7,517 nt of DNA from Clostridium sp. UBA1056 (GTDB lineage: Bacteria; Bacillota; Clostridia; Clostridiales; Clostridiaceae): the NCBI GenBank assembly GCA_002316385.1, contig DCDL01000054.1, forward strand, positions 108,511 to 116,027, read 5' to 3'. Position 1 is the stretch's first letter. Each line of letters begins with the position of its first letter. Shown here piece by piece: positions 1 to 5,702 of the stretch. A program made the translations under genes and the position numbers. Under the pieces are notes generated by a model. That model was not told where the DNA came from. It saw only the letters and a list, made by a program, of their open reading frames with translations, and made no database searches.

Positions 1-95
1 GGATTTTAACTCCTTGTCTCATGACAAATATACTTCGAATCTTTGGTCTATTATTTATTTTCACATGCCTTAAAGTGACTTATAGAAAATTATAT

Positions 96-124
96 GCATA
101 TTACTATAAATTCAATAATAAATA
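96..124 (+). promoter_or_regulatory. Candidate sigma-E promoter of spoIID
   Basis: GCATATT at 96-102 is an exact match to the B. subtilis sigma-E -35 consensus (KMATATT). After a 14-base spacer comes AATAAATA at 117-124, which keeps the central ATA and one A of the -10 consensus CATACAMT but misses the rest. The predicted start, near 131, leaves a leader of about 30 bases before the SD. Sigma-E control of spoIID in the mother cell is known from B. subtilis; the assignment here is inference from a good -35 and a poor -10. Confidence 0.35.
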
Positions 125-173
125 TAACTATATCGAGTACAGCAGATAAGTTTATTTATTAGGAGGAAGAAAA

Positions 174-1286
174 GTGAAGTACTATGGAAGGGTGAAATTT
201 AATTTAAACTATGACAAGGTATTAATCATTGTTAAACCTATATTGACAATAGTTATATACTCATCATTGTTGTTAGGCTTTTTAATATTATCTTATAAAT
301 TAATATTAGGTGGAAATAGCCAGGTATCTCAAAAAGGAAATGATTCATTGGAAGCTGTAGAAACAATGAAATCTAATGAGGAGGCATCTGTGACATCAAA
401 TAATAGCGTTCCATTTAATATCGATGTAGATAGCATAAAGGTTTATTTGACAAAGGAGAATAGGACTATTGATGTACATTTAGAAGAATACATTAAAGGG
501 GTAGTATGTAGCGAAATGCCATTAAACTTTAATAAAGAGGCTTTAAAGGCTCAATCCATAGCAGCAAGGACTTACACCTTAGCTCATACCAAAGCTGTAT
601 CTAGTGGATGTGCTAATGGCAAAGGAGCAGATTTATGTGATACGGTCCATTGTCAGGTATACACGCCAAAGGAAGAAAAAATAGCTCAATTGGGTGTAGA
701 TGGAGAAAATAAATGGAAGTTAGTTGAAGAAGTTGTAGATGAAACTAAAGGCATGGTATTAACATATAATAATGAATTAGTAACGGGAGCATATTATTTT
801 TCTACAAGTAGTGGAAAAACTGAAAATGTTGAAGATGTATTTTCAACAGCGCTACCTTATCTTAGGAGTGTTGAAAGTTTAGGAGAAGACATTGCCCCAA
901 GATATAAAAGTACGGAAACTATAGACGTAAATAGATTTGCACAAATAGTGAATAATGGTTATAGTGATGCAAAGTTGTCACCGGCTAACCTAGAGAATGA
1001 AATTAAAATAAATAACTATACAGATGGTGGCTCAGTAAAAGAAATAACCCTTGGGAATGTTACCATAACAGGAGTTAAGTTTAGACAGTTATTTGGATTA
1101 AATTCTGCTAACTTTTCTTTAGAGTTTTTGAATAATCAGATAGTAATAAATTGCAATGGTTTTGGACATGGAGTAGGCATGAGTCAGTGGGGTGCCAATG
1201 TAATGGCCAATGAAGGTAAAATGTGTGAAGAAATTCTAAAACACTATTATACAGGTATTGAAATAAAAAATATTAATGAAAAATAA
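174..1286 (+). CDS. spoIID: Stage II sporulation protein D, engulfment lytic transglycosylase
   Basis: SpoIID cleaves glycan strands of peptidoglycan during engulfment. It is anchored in the mother-cell membrane and acts with SpoIIP and SpoIIM. The 370-residue protein has one membrane segment near residues 18-46, a linker rich in Ser, Asn and Glu to about residue 80, and then the SpoIID domain. The signature VVCSEMP lies at 110-116, and E114 corresponds to the catalytic glutamate of the family. It is followed by KEALKAQSIAARTYTL (121-136) and, near the C-terminus, GFGHGVGMSQWGA (329-341), both typical of SpoIID. His138 and the Cys/His cluster C146, C155, H159 and C160 could bind zinc, as reported for the C. 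difficile enzyme; which residues do so is inference. The start is GTG at 174, with AGGAGG at 161-166 and 7 bases of spacing. A terminator follows directly, so it seems to be transcribed alone. Length and motifs look intact. Confidence 0.96.
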   Translation: MKYYGRVKFNLNYDKVLIIVKPILTIVIYSSLLLGFLILSYKLILGGNSQVSQKGNDSLEAVETMKSNEEASVTSNNSVPFNIDVDSIKVYLTKENRTIDVHLEEYIKGVVCSEMPLNFNKEALKAQSIAARTYTLAHTKAVSSGCANGKGADLCDTVHCQVYTPKEEKIAQLGVDGENKWKLVEEVVDETKGMVLTYNNELVTGAYYFSTSSGKTENVEDVFSTALPYLRSVESLGEDIAPRYKSTETIDVNRFAQIVNNGYSDAKLSPANLENEIKINNYTDGGSVKEITLGNVTITGVKFRQLFGLNSANFSLEFLNNQIVINCNGFGHGVGMSQWGANVMANEGKMCEEILKHYYTGIEIKNINEK

Positions 1287-1290
1287 ATAA

Positions 1291-1318
1291 AAAATAGAGC
1301 TTTGGCTCTATTTTTTTT
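1291..1318 (+). terminator. Rho-independent terminator of spoIID
   Basis: A perfect 10-bp stem (1291-1300 with 1305-1314) closes a TTTG loop and runs into eight T residues (1311-1318). It starts 4 bases after the spoIID stop codon, so spoIID probably ends its own transcript here and spoIIQ needs a separate promoter. Confidence 0.92.
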
Positions 1319-1353
1319 GTTTAAAAGTAAAAAAATAAGCAAAAAATAAAATA

Positions 1354-1376
1354 TATAAGAAAAAATTTTTCTTATA
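1354..1376. repeat. Perfect A/T-centred palindrome upstream of spoIIQ
   Basis: Arms of 11 bases (1354-1364 and 1366-1376), TATAAG plus an A-run and a T-run plus CTTATA, are complementary around a single central A. It lies about 50 bases before the spoIIQ start. With almost no loop it suits a protein-binding site or bent DNA better than an RNA hairpin. No function can be assigned from sequence. Confidence 0.5.
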
Positions 1377-1378
1377 GT

Positions 1379-1408
1379 GTATTAATTTCCCAATATACGT
1401 CCACAATA
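1379..1408 (+). promoter_or_regulatory. Weak candidate sigma-F promoter of spoIIQ
   Basis: GTATT (1379-1383; sigma-F -35 GYATA, 4 of 5) is followed after 15 bases by GTCCACAATA (1399-1408), which fits GGNRANAHTR at most specified positions. SpoIIQ is a known sigma-F gene in the forespore, so the match is biologically sensible. However, the predicted start would fall at about 1414, on the SD itself, which weakens the call. Confidence 0.2.
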
Positions 1409-1425
1409 CTGATGGAGGTGTTTTT

Positions 1426-2121
1426 ATGAACAATAAACTTAATAAAGTGAAGCAGTTCTTAAAAAAAGAAGGCTTCTATGTAATTTTATTTGTTTGTCTA
1501 TGTGCTGTTGCCACAGTTGCAGCTGTAACAGCTGGAAGAAATAACAGTAAAAGTTCTGAAGAAGATAACGTAGCATTAGAACAAACAGAAAAAGAAGTTG
1601 TAACTCAACCAGAAAAACCTGAAAACTCGTTACAAGTTCAAGAAAATCTTGAACCTGTACCTACAGTTCAGAATGATGATGATACTGCAGCAGTTTCATC
1701 TCAAACTGAAGTTAGTTTTAAAAATCCAGTAGAAGGTACTTTGGGTAGATCATATTCTGAAGATCCAGTATATTGGGCAACAACTAATAGTTATAAAAAT
1801 CACTTAGCTATGGATGTTAAAGCTACAGAAGGAACAGCAGTTGTAGCAGTAAGTGCTGGTGTGGTTAAAAAAGTAGATGTAAGTACAGAGGGTACCTATG
1901 TAGAGATAGACCATCAAAATGGACTAACTACAGTATATGGAAACCTAAAAGAACAGGTCTCAGTTAAAGCTGGAGATAAGGTTACAGCTGGTCAAGAAAT
2001 AGGCGCTGTAGGTAAGACTACAAACCTTGCATATGAGGAGTATGGAGATTATCTTCATTTCCAAGTATTACAAGATGGAAAAGAAGTAGACCCAGCTAAA
2101 TATGTTAGTTATGAGAAATAA
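1426..2121 (+). CDS. spoIIQ: SpoIIQ-like forespore LytM/M23 domain protein
   Basis: A 231-residue bitopic protein with a basic N-terminus, a membrane segment at about 17-36, a Glu/Gln/Pro-rich linker to about 95, and a LytM (peptidase M23) domain from about 98 to 228. In sporulators SpoIIQ sits in the forespore membrane and joins SpoIIIAH across the intermembrane space in the engulfment and feeding-tube channel. Position between spoIID and spoIIID is what identifies it. The metal ligands of M23 appear kept: H126 and D130 in NHLAMD and H211 in YLHFQV. The usual HxH has Tyr at 209 for its first His, and the usual YxHL motif reads YGNL, with Asn at 173. It may therefore bind zinc without cutting peptidoglycan. 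The start is ATG with GGAGGTG at 1414-1420 and 5 bases of spacing. A generic M23 endopeptidase is the alternative reading. Confidence 0.88.
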   Translation: MNNKLNKVKQFLKKEGFYVILFVCLCAVATVAAVTAGRNNSKSSEEDNVALEQTEKEVVTQPEKPENSLQVQENLEPVPTVQNDDDTAAVSSQTEVSFKNPVEGTLGRSYSEDPVYWATTNSYKNHLAMDVKATEGTAVVAVSAGVVKKVDVSTEGTYVEIDHQNGLTTVYGNLKEQVSVKAGDKVTAGQEIGAVGKTTNLAYEEYGDYLHFQVLQDGKEVDPAKYVSYEK

Positions 2122-2138
2122 CTAAAATAAAATTAACT

Positions 2139-2182
2139 TTCTTGCTGGCTTTTTAAACTTTAAGGTAAAAGGCTAGCAAGAA
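2139..2182. other. Long intergenic hairpin between spoIIQ and spoIIID
   Basis: Positions 2139-2154 pair with 2167-2182 to give a 16-bp stem with two G-U pairs (2147/2174 and 2150/2171) and a 12-base loop. It begins 18 bases after the spoIIQ stop. It occupies the place of a terminator, but no T-tract follows; the next bases are TGTAATTTAAATAAGG. It may be an atypical terminator, an RNA 3'-end stabiliser or an attenuator ahead of spoIIID. Confidence 0.6.
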
Positions 2183-2243
2183 TGTAATTTAAATAAGGAA
2201 GTTAGCATATTTATAATTATAGAAGGGTTAAGGAGGTAACACT

Positions 2244-2498
2244 TTGAAAGACTATATTGAAGATAGAGTACTAGAAGTAGCAAAATATATAATAGAGTCC
2301 GAGGCTACAATAAGAAAGACAGCATCGGTATTTGGCGTAAGTAAGAGTACAATTCATAAGGATATGACTGAAAGATTACCTAAAATAAATGCTCAAATAG
2401 CAGAAGAAGCGAAGAACATCTTAGATTTAAATAAAGCTGAAAGACACATTAGAGGTGGAAAAGCTACTAAAATGAAATATAAAACAATTGAAGGTTAG
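2244..2498 (+). CDS. spoIIID: Stage III sporulation transcriptional regulator SpoIIID
   Basis: SpoIIID is a small DNA-binding protein made in the mother cell under sigma-E. It activates or represses many sigma-E genes and helps switch on sigma-K. The 84-residue protein starts MKDYIEDRVLEVAKYI and has a helix-turn-helix at about 20-45, with GVSKSTIHKD (31-40) as the recognition helix region. The basic stretch RHIRGGKATKMKYK (67-80) corresponds to the C-terminal DNA-contacting part of B. subtilis SpoIIID. It is a few residues shorter than the B. subtilis protein (about 93), lacking only the acidic tail. The start is TTG at 2244: AAGGAGGT at 2230-2237 with 6 bases of spacing fixes it, and the aligned family start agrees. 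No convincing sigma-E promoter could be placed; GCATATT at 2205-2211 is too close to the SD to serve as a -35. mbl follows 96 bases downstream, as in B. subtilis. Confidence 0.96.
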   Translation: MKDYIEDRVLEVAKYIIESEATIRKTASVFGVSKSTIHKDMTERLPKINAQIAEEAKNILDLNKAERHIRGGKATKMKYKTIEG

Positions 2499-2516
2499 TT
2501 AGAATAGTAATATAAT
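2488..2516 (+). promoter_or_regulatory. Sigma-A promoter of mbl
   Basis: TTGAAG (2488-2493) and a perfect TATAAT (2511-2516) are separated by 17 bases. The -35 lies within the last codons of spoIIID. This would let mbl be expressed in growing cells independently of spoIIID, which fits a cell-shape gene placed after a sporulation gene. The predicted start is near 2523. Confidence 0.6.
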
Positions 2517-2529
2517 AGGTGTATATTAT

Positions 2530-2574
2530 TTTAGTAAATATTGTATAGTATTTCAATATGATGAAAATACTAAA
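2530..2574 (+). other. Possible folded leader of mbl mRNA
   Basis: Two alternative pairings are visible in the leader. One is an 8-bp stem, 2546-2553 with 2565-2572. The other pairs 2530-2536 with 2568-2574 and 2538-2543 with 2554-2559. They share bases and so exclude one another. Both end just before the SD at 2579-2583. The DNA is very AT-rich, so chance pairing is a real alternative. Confidence 0.3.
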
Positions 2575-2594
2575 GAGCAGGAGTGAATTTTAAG

Positions 2595-3626
2595 ATGTTT
2601 TTTAGAGTAGGAACAGATATGGGAATAGACCTGGGTACGGCTACGGTACTTGTTTACATGAATGGGAAGGGGATAATGCTAAAAGAACCTTCGGTTGTAG
2701 CGATAGATAAAAGTGCTAATAAGGTCTTAGCAGTAGGCGAAGAAGCTAGAAAAATGATAGGTAGGACGCCAGGCAATATTGTTGCAATTCGTCCACTTAG
2801 AGATGGTGTAATATCAGATTATGATGTTACAGAAAAGATGCTAGAGCATTTTATAAAAAAAGCTTGTGGTAAGAGAAAGATGTCAACTCCAAGAGTTGTA
2901 ATGTGCGTACCTTGTGAGGCTACAGAAGTAGAAAGAAGAGCTGTTGAAGATGCTGCAAGGAATGCGGGAGCTAAAAAGGTTTTATTAATAGAGGAACCTT
3001 TAGCAGCGGCCATAGGAGCAGGATTAGATATAACTAAGGCTAGCGGTAATATGGTTATTGACATAGGTGGAGGTACCACAGACATAGCAGTGATTTCTCT
3101 AGGAGGAATGGTTGTAAGAGAATCTATTAAAGTTGCTGGAGACGATTTTGATGATGCTATAATTCGTTACATAAGGAAAAAGCATAAATTAATGATTGGA
3201 GAAAGAACAGCAGAGGAACTGAAAATAAATATTGGATGCGCGTATCCTAAAGAAGAGGAAATAAAAACAGAGATAAGGGGAAGGGATCTTATAACTGGAC
3301 TACCTAAAAATATTACAGTTTGTTCTAGTGAAATGAAAGAAGCTTTAAAAGAAGCGGTTACTTCTATAGCTGAATGTGCACATTCTGTACTAGAAAAAAC
3401 ACCACCGGAACTCGCTGCTGACATAGCTGACAAAGGCATAATAATGACTGGTGGAGGTGCTTTATTAGATGGTTTAGATAAACTTATTGAAGAAGTTACC
3501 CATGTGCCAGTATATGTAGCTGAGGATTCCGTGTCTTGTGTAGCTATTGGAACAGGAAAGATGTTAGATTATGTAGATAAACTAGATGATTCTTTTACAG
3601 GATATAATGTTTCAATAAATGGTTAA
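2595..3626 (+). CDS. mbl: MreB-family actin homologue (Mbl)
   Basis: A bacterial actin that polymerises under the membrane and guides the elongation machinery (RodA/PBP2, MreC, MreD) for lateral wall synthesis. With the ATG at 2595 it has 343 residues, a normal length. Family motifs are complete: phosphate 1 GIDLGTATVLVYM (10-22), the catalytic-loop EEP (133-135), phosphate 2 VIDIGGGTTDIAVIS (154-168), GERTAEELK (202-210), and the adenosine motif IIMTGGGALLDGL (282-294). The frame is open further up to a GTG at 2583, but that codon lies inside the SD (AGGAG, 2579-2583). The ATG, with MFFRVGTDMGID resembling Mbl N-termini, is the better start, although its spacing of 11 bases is long. Position right after spoIIID matches mbl of B. 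subtilis, which is why I call it Mbl and not MreB; sequence alone does not separate the paralogues firmly. Confidence 0.94.
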   Translation: MFFRVGTDMGIDLGTATVLVYMNGKGIMLKEPSVVAIDKSANKVLAVGEEARKMIGRTPGNIVAIRPLRDGVISDYDVTEKMLEHFIKKACGKRKMSTPRVVMCVPCEATEVERRAVEDAARNAGAKKVLLIEEPLAAAIGAGLDITKASGNMVIDIGGGTTDIAVISLGGMVVRESIKVAGDDFDDAIIRYIRKKHKLMIGERTAEELKINIGCAYPKEEEIKTEIRGRDLITGLPKNITVCSSEMKEALKEAVTSIAECAHSVLEKTPPELAADIADKGIIMTGGGALLDGLDKLIEEVTHVPVYVAEDSVSCVAIGTGKMLDYVDKLDDSFTGYNVSING

Positions 3627-3766
3627 GATGTACAAGTTAGAATATTAAACCTATATTTTAAATTGTTTAAATAAGTTTATACTTCATCAGTAATGATATG
3701 TTAGTTTATGTATAACAATAGAAGTTAAAAATAAAGGTTATATAAATATAGATTTAAAAAGTCATT

Positions 3767-3816
3767 AGATATACCTAGTATACGGATAATATTTGTATAC
3801 TAGGTATATTTTATTT
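3767..3816 (+). terminator. Rho-independent terminator of mbl
   Basis: A perfect 15-bp stem (3769-3783 with 3795-3809) with an 11-base loop can be extended by a G-U and an A-U pair. It is followed by the T-rich run TTTATTTT from 3810. It lies about 140 bases past the mbl stop codon. The rest of the 326-base gap between mbl and yyaC (3627-3952) contains no open frame with an SD and no other recognisable feature besides the neighbouring inverted repeat. Confidence 0.8.
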
Positions 3817-3847
3817 TATAGTTATTTAATATTAAAAATAACTATAA
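3816..3847. repeat. Second perfect inverted repeat between convergent genes
   Basis: A 12-bp perfect stem, 3816-3827 with 3836-3847, encloses the 8-base loop AATATTAA. It begins where the T-tract of the mbl terminator ends. Neither strand has a clear T-run after it, so it is not a textbook terminator. It may help block read-through between the convergent genes mbl and yyaC. Confidence 0.5.
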
Positions 3848-3939
3848 GTGTATTTTAGGTAAGGAGTTTTTAATTTATTCTGATTGTAAATATAAAATAA
3901 GTATAGAGTTTATTTTATAAATTTATATAACGTTAAGAA

Positions 3940-3957
3940 TAAAAAATCCTAACTAGG
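3940..3957 (-). terminator. Weak candidate terminator of yyaC
   Basis: Reading the - strand, TCCTAGTTAGGA (3957-3946) can form a short 4-5 bp stem and is followed by six T residues. It overlaps the yyaC stop codon. The stem is short, so efficient termination is doubtful. Confidence 0.35.
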
Positions 3958-4486
3958 AATCACATAAAGAATTAAGATAATACCCATGAATAAGCCCTTG
4001 AGCTATAACTTTAGATATTTCTAAAATTAGATTTAATCTTATGTTTCTACTAGTGAATGGTTCATCAATATCGCTAGAATCAACAATGCCTATTATAGAT
4101 ATGTCACCTACAGGGGAAAGGCATTTACCAACACCTTTGCCAGGATTAATGGGGTAATTTCGAACTTGTATCTCACCAACTTTACTAGGAGGACCAAGAC
4201 AAGCATCTATACCAATAATTTTAGAATTTGGGTGTTTTAATTTTATATCAGACAGTTTTCTATCTAAATTTAATGCATGTATAGGATTAGATACAGTACC
4301 ATAAATAGGCAAAGGGAAAAATTTTTCTTCTAACATACTACCGATAAGAGGACCTAAGCAGTCTCCAATACATCTATCAGTTCCGATACAGACAATTATT
4401 GTATCTGCATTTAATTCATCTTTTAAAAAATTGGATAAGGAATAATAACCTAATGGATCTTTGTAATGAATCTTAACTTTGCTCAC
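3953..4486 (-). CDS. yyaC: Spore protease YyaC (DUF1256)
   Basis: A 177-residue protein of the DUF1256/YyaC family, found in endospore formers. The family is related in fold to the germination protease GPR and to HybD-type hydrogenase maturation proteases. The exact substrate is not established, to my knowledge. Conserved blocks are visible: IIVCIGTDRCIGDCLGPLIG (30-49), with D37 and D42 as likely metal or catalytic acids; IYGTVSNPIHALNL (61-74); IIGIDACLG (90-98), with D94; and PGKGVGKCLSPVGDISI (115-131). The start is GTG at 4486-4484 with GGAGGTG at 4498-4492 and 5 bases of spacing. The gene is convergent with mbl and divergent from the unknown gene at 4585. Length is normal for the family and the frame is intact. 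Confidence 0.92.
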   Translation of the reverse strand: MSKVKIHYKDPLGYYSLSNFLKDELNADTIIVCIGTDRCIGDCLGPLIGSMLEEKFFPLPIYGTVSNPIHALNLDRKLSDIKLKHPNSKIIGIDACLGPPSKVGEIQVRNYPINPGKGVGKCLSPVGDISIIGIVDSSDIDEPFTSRNIRLNLILEISKVIAQGLIHGYYLNSLCDS

Positions 4487-4505
4487 AGAAACACCTCCAT
4501 AAGAA

Positions 4506-4534
4506 TTTATATGAAGCGACTTTGGTATAAATTC
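4506..4534 (-). promoter_or_regulatory. Candidate sigma-E-like promoter of yyaC
   Basis: On the - strand GAATTTA (4534-4528; 5 of 7 to KMATATT) and CATATAAA (4513-4506; 6 of 8 to CATACAMT) are separated by exactly 14 bases, the usual sigma-E spacing. The predicted start, near 4500, falls right at the SD, giving almost no leader, which lowers confidence. From memory the B. subtilis gene is placed in the sigma-F regulon, so a mother-cell assignment here would be a difference. Confidence 0.3.
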
Positions 4535-4554
4535 TAAAAAACATGGAATAATTT
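4525..4554 (+). promoter_or_regulatory. Forespore (sigma-F/sigma-G) promoter of the gene at 4585
   Basis: GTATA (4525-4529) matches the sigma-F/G -35 consensus GYATA exactly. After 15 bases comes GGAATAATTT (4545-4554), close to the sigma-F -10 GGNRANANTW. The predicted start, near 4560, leaves a sensible leader before the SD at 4573-4577. No sigma-A promoter of comparable quality is seen in the same interval. Sigma-F and sigma-G cannot be told apart here. Confidence 0.55.
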
Positions 4555-4584
4555 AAATAGTTTTTATTTAATGGAGGATATGTT

Positions 4585-5238
4585 ATGAATAAAAAGGTAT
4601 ATTCTGTGGTAGTAATCTTATATACAATAATAAATATAACAGCTTTAGTAAGCTTTAATATAAATAATGATAATTTAAAGTATAAAGATGTTAATAATGC
4701 TATATCTAAAAATAATGAAGAAAATGAGGTTTATAATAATAAAGATAGTTCTTTGAATACAGAAGAAAAGTATAAAGAGACTAATAGTTCTGAGGAGTCA
4801 AGTAGAAAGGATAAAATTGAAGATGAATGTGTGACAACTAAAGATTTAGATAAAAAAAGAACAGAGGTAAATAGAAAAAGGCAGAACCAATCAAATGAAA
4901 TTTATGAGACTGATATAGGGATAGTTAATGTAGATGAAATAGATTTCAATAAATACAATAAGGAAATTAGAGAAAAAAATAAAGTAATGAAGGTGCCAGC
5001 AGAAGAGATAATTAATAAGCTAACAATATCAGAAAAAGCAAAAATAATGAGTATATGCAAAAGATTAGATGCTAATGATTATTCAGAAATAAATGAATTT
5101 CTCACCTATAAAAACGAGAGATTAGCGGTGCTAAGAACTCTTAATGTAGTAGAAAGTAAGGTAGATGAAGCTGGAGTTGAGGAATTAAAGGGAATATTTT
5201 CCAAATATATAGATATGAATAAGGTTGAAGGAAACTAA
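4585..5238 (+). CDS. Unrecognised membrane-anchored or exported protein, candidate forespore protein
   Basis: I do not recognise this 217-residue protein. Residues 1-4 are basic, and about 5-24 form one hydrophobic segment that could be an uncleaved anchor or a signal peptide. No lipobox Cys follows it. Residues 25-105 are low-complexity and rich in Asn, Lys, Glu and Ser, which suggests a flexible linker. From about 110 to 215 the sequence looks like a folded, mostly helical domain: IGIVNVDEIDFNKYNKEIRE (111-130), VPAEEIINKLTISEKAKIM (137-155), then DYSEINEFL (165-173) and a Lys/Glu-rich helix to YIDMNKVEG (209-216). There is no catalytic motif. The start is ATG with GGAGG at 4573-4577 and 7 bases of spacing. 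It is divergent from yyaC and preceded by a forespore-type promoter. No clear terminator follows before the tRNA promoter at 5360. The coding signal (SD, length, frame) is good; the function is unknown. Confidence 0.85.
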   Translation: MNKKVYSVVVILYTIINITALVSFNINNDNLKYKDVNNAISKNNEENEVYNNKDSSLNTEEKYKETNSSEESSRKDKIEDECVTTKDLDKKRTEVNRKRQNQSNEIYETDIGIVNVDEIDFNKYNKEIREKNKVMKVPAEEIINKLTISEKAKIMSICKRLDANDYSEINEFLTYKNERLAVLRTLNVVESKVDEAGVEELKGIFSKYIDMNKVEGN

Positions 5239-5359
5239 ATATATGACTATTTAAAGAAGCATAATAAGTTAAATTTAATTAATAGGATACTTAAAATTAA
5301 GAGTTTAAGGTTAAACAGAAGAAAAACAATAAAATTTTAAAAAAATATTGAAAAAGGGG

Positions 5360-5388
5360 TTGAAAAATAATCAATATAATTGTATACT
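5360..5388 (+). promoter_or_regulatory. Sigma-A promoter of the tRNA cluster
   Basis: TTGAAA (5360-5365) and TATACT (5383-5388) are separated by 17 bases, each one or two changes from consensus. Transcription should start near 5395, giving a leader of about 90 bases before the first tRNA. The leader holds a 7-bp hairpin (5436-5442 with 5450-5456) and no open frame worth calling. Confidence 0.8.
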
Positions 5389-5483
5389 AAGTCTTGTCAG
5401 TTTAGTGACATTTTTATTTGTGTAAAAGATTAGAGATTAGCTAAGGTCAAGCTAATGTGAACTTCTGATTTTATTACAATTAT

Positions 5484-5568
5484 GGAGGAGTTCCCGAGTG
5501 GCCAAAGGGGGCAGACTGTAAATCTGTTACGTTTCGTTTCGATGGTTCGAATCCGTCCTCCTCCACCA
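5484..5568 (+). tRNA. tRNA-Tyr (anticodon GTA), first copy
   Basis: A class II tRNA with a long variable arm. The acceptor GGAGGAG (5484-5490) pairs perfectly with 5558-5564, the discriminator A is at 5565 and CCA is encoded at 5566-5568. The anticodon loop CTGTAAA places GTA at 5518-5520. The T-loop reads GGTTCGAATCC. It is identical to the copy at 5784. Confidence 0.97.
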
Positions 5569-5571
5569 TAG

Positions 5572-5647
5572 GGTCGCATAGCTCAGCTGGGAGAGCACCT
5601 GCCTTACAAGCAGGGGGTCACAGGTTCGATCCCTGTTGCGACCACCA
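5572..5647 (+). tRNA. tRNA-Val (anticodon TAC)
   Basis: The acceptor GGTCGCA (5572-5578) pairs perfectly with TGCGACC (5637-5643). Discriminator A and an encoded CCA end at 5647. The anticodon stem CCTGC/GCAGG closes the loop CTTACAA with TAC at 5605-5607. The T-stem ACAGG/CCTGT (5620-5624/5632-5636) is intact. Only 3 bases separate it from the first tRNA-Tyr. Confidence 0.97.
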
Positions 5648-5702
5648 TTTTAATTCAAATGGATTTTAAGAAATACATTAAAAATTAACTAAACTATAAT
5701 AT

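Noticed and set aside
1..64. A minus-strand frame starting with GTG at 64-62 (VKINNRPKIRSIFVMRQG...) running off the left edge, possible start of a divergent gene.
   Set aside because: Only 21 codons are visible, the SD-like AAGG is just 3 bases from the start, and no family is recognisable; more upstream sequence would be needed.
3..149. A plus-strand frame open from the left edge to 149, possible tail of an upstream gene such as murA.
   Set aside because: The peptide does not resemble a MurA C-terminus, and its internal ATG has no SD; it overlaps the candidate spoIID promoter.
2205..2211. GCATATT as a sigma-E -35 box for spoIIID.
   Set aside because: A -10 at the usual distance would fall on the SD (2226-2233) and the bases there (GGTTAAGG) do not fit.
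2583..2594. GTG at 2583 as the start of mbl, adding MNFK.
   Set aside because: The GTG lies within the only SD (AGGAG), so a ribosome bound there would use the ATG at 2595; family N-termini fit the ATG.
2819..3439. Long open frames on the minus strand inside mbl (2819-3085 and 3167-3439).
   Set aside because: They have no SD and lie antisense to a strongly conserved gene; they are by-products of mbl codon use. The same holds for 7068-7298 within metK.
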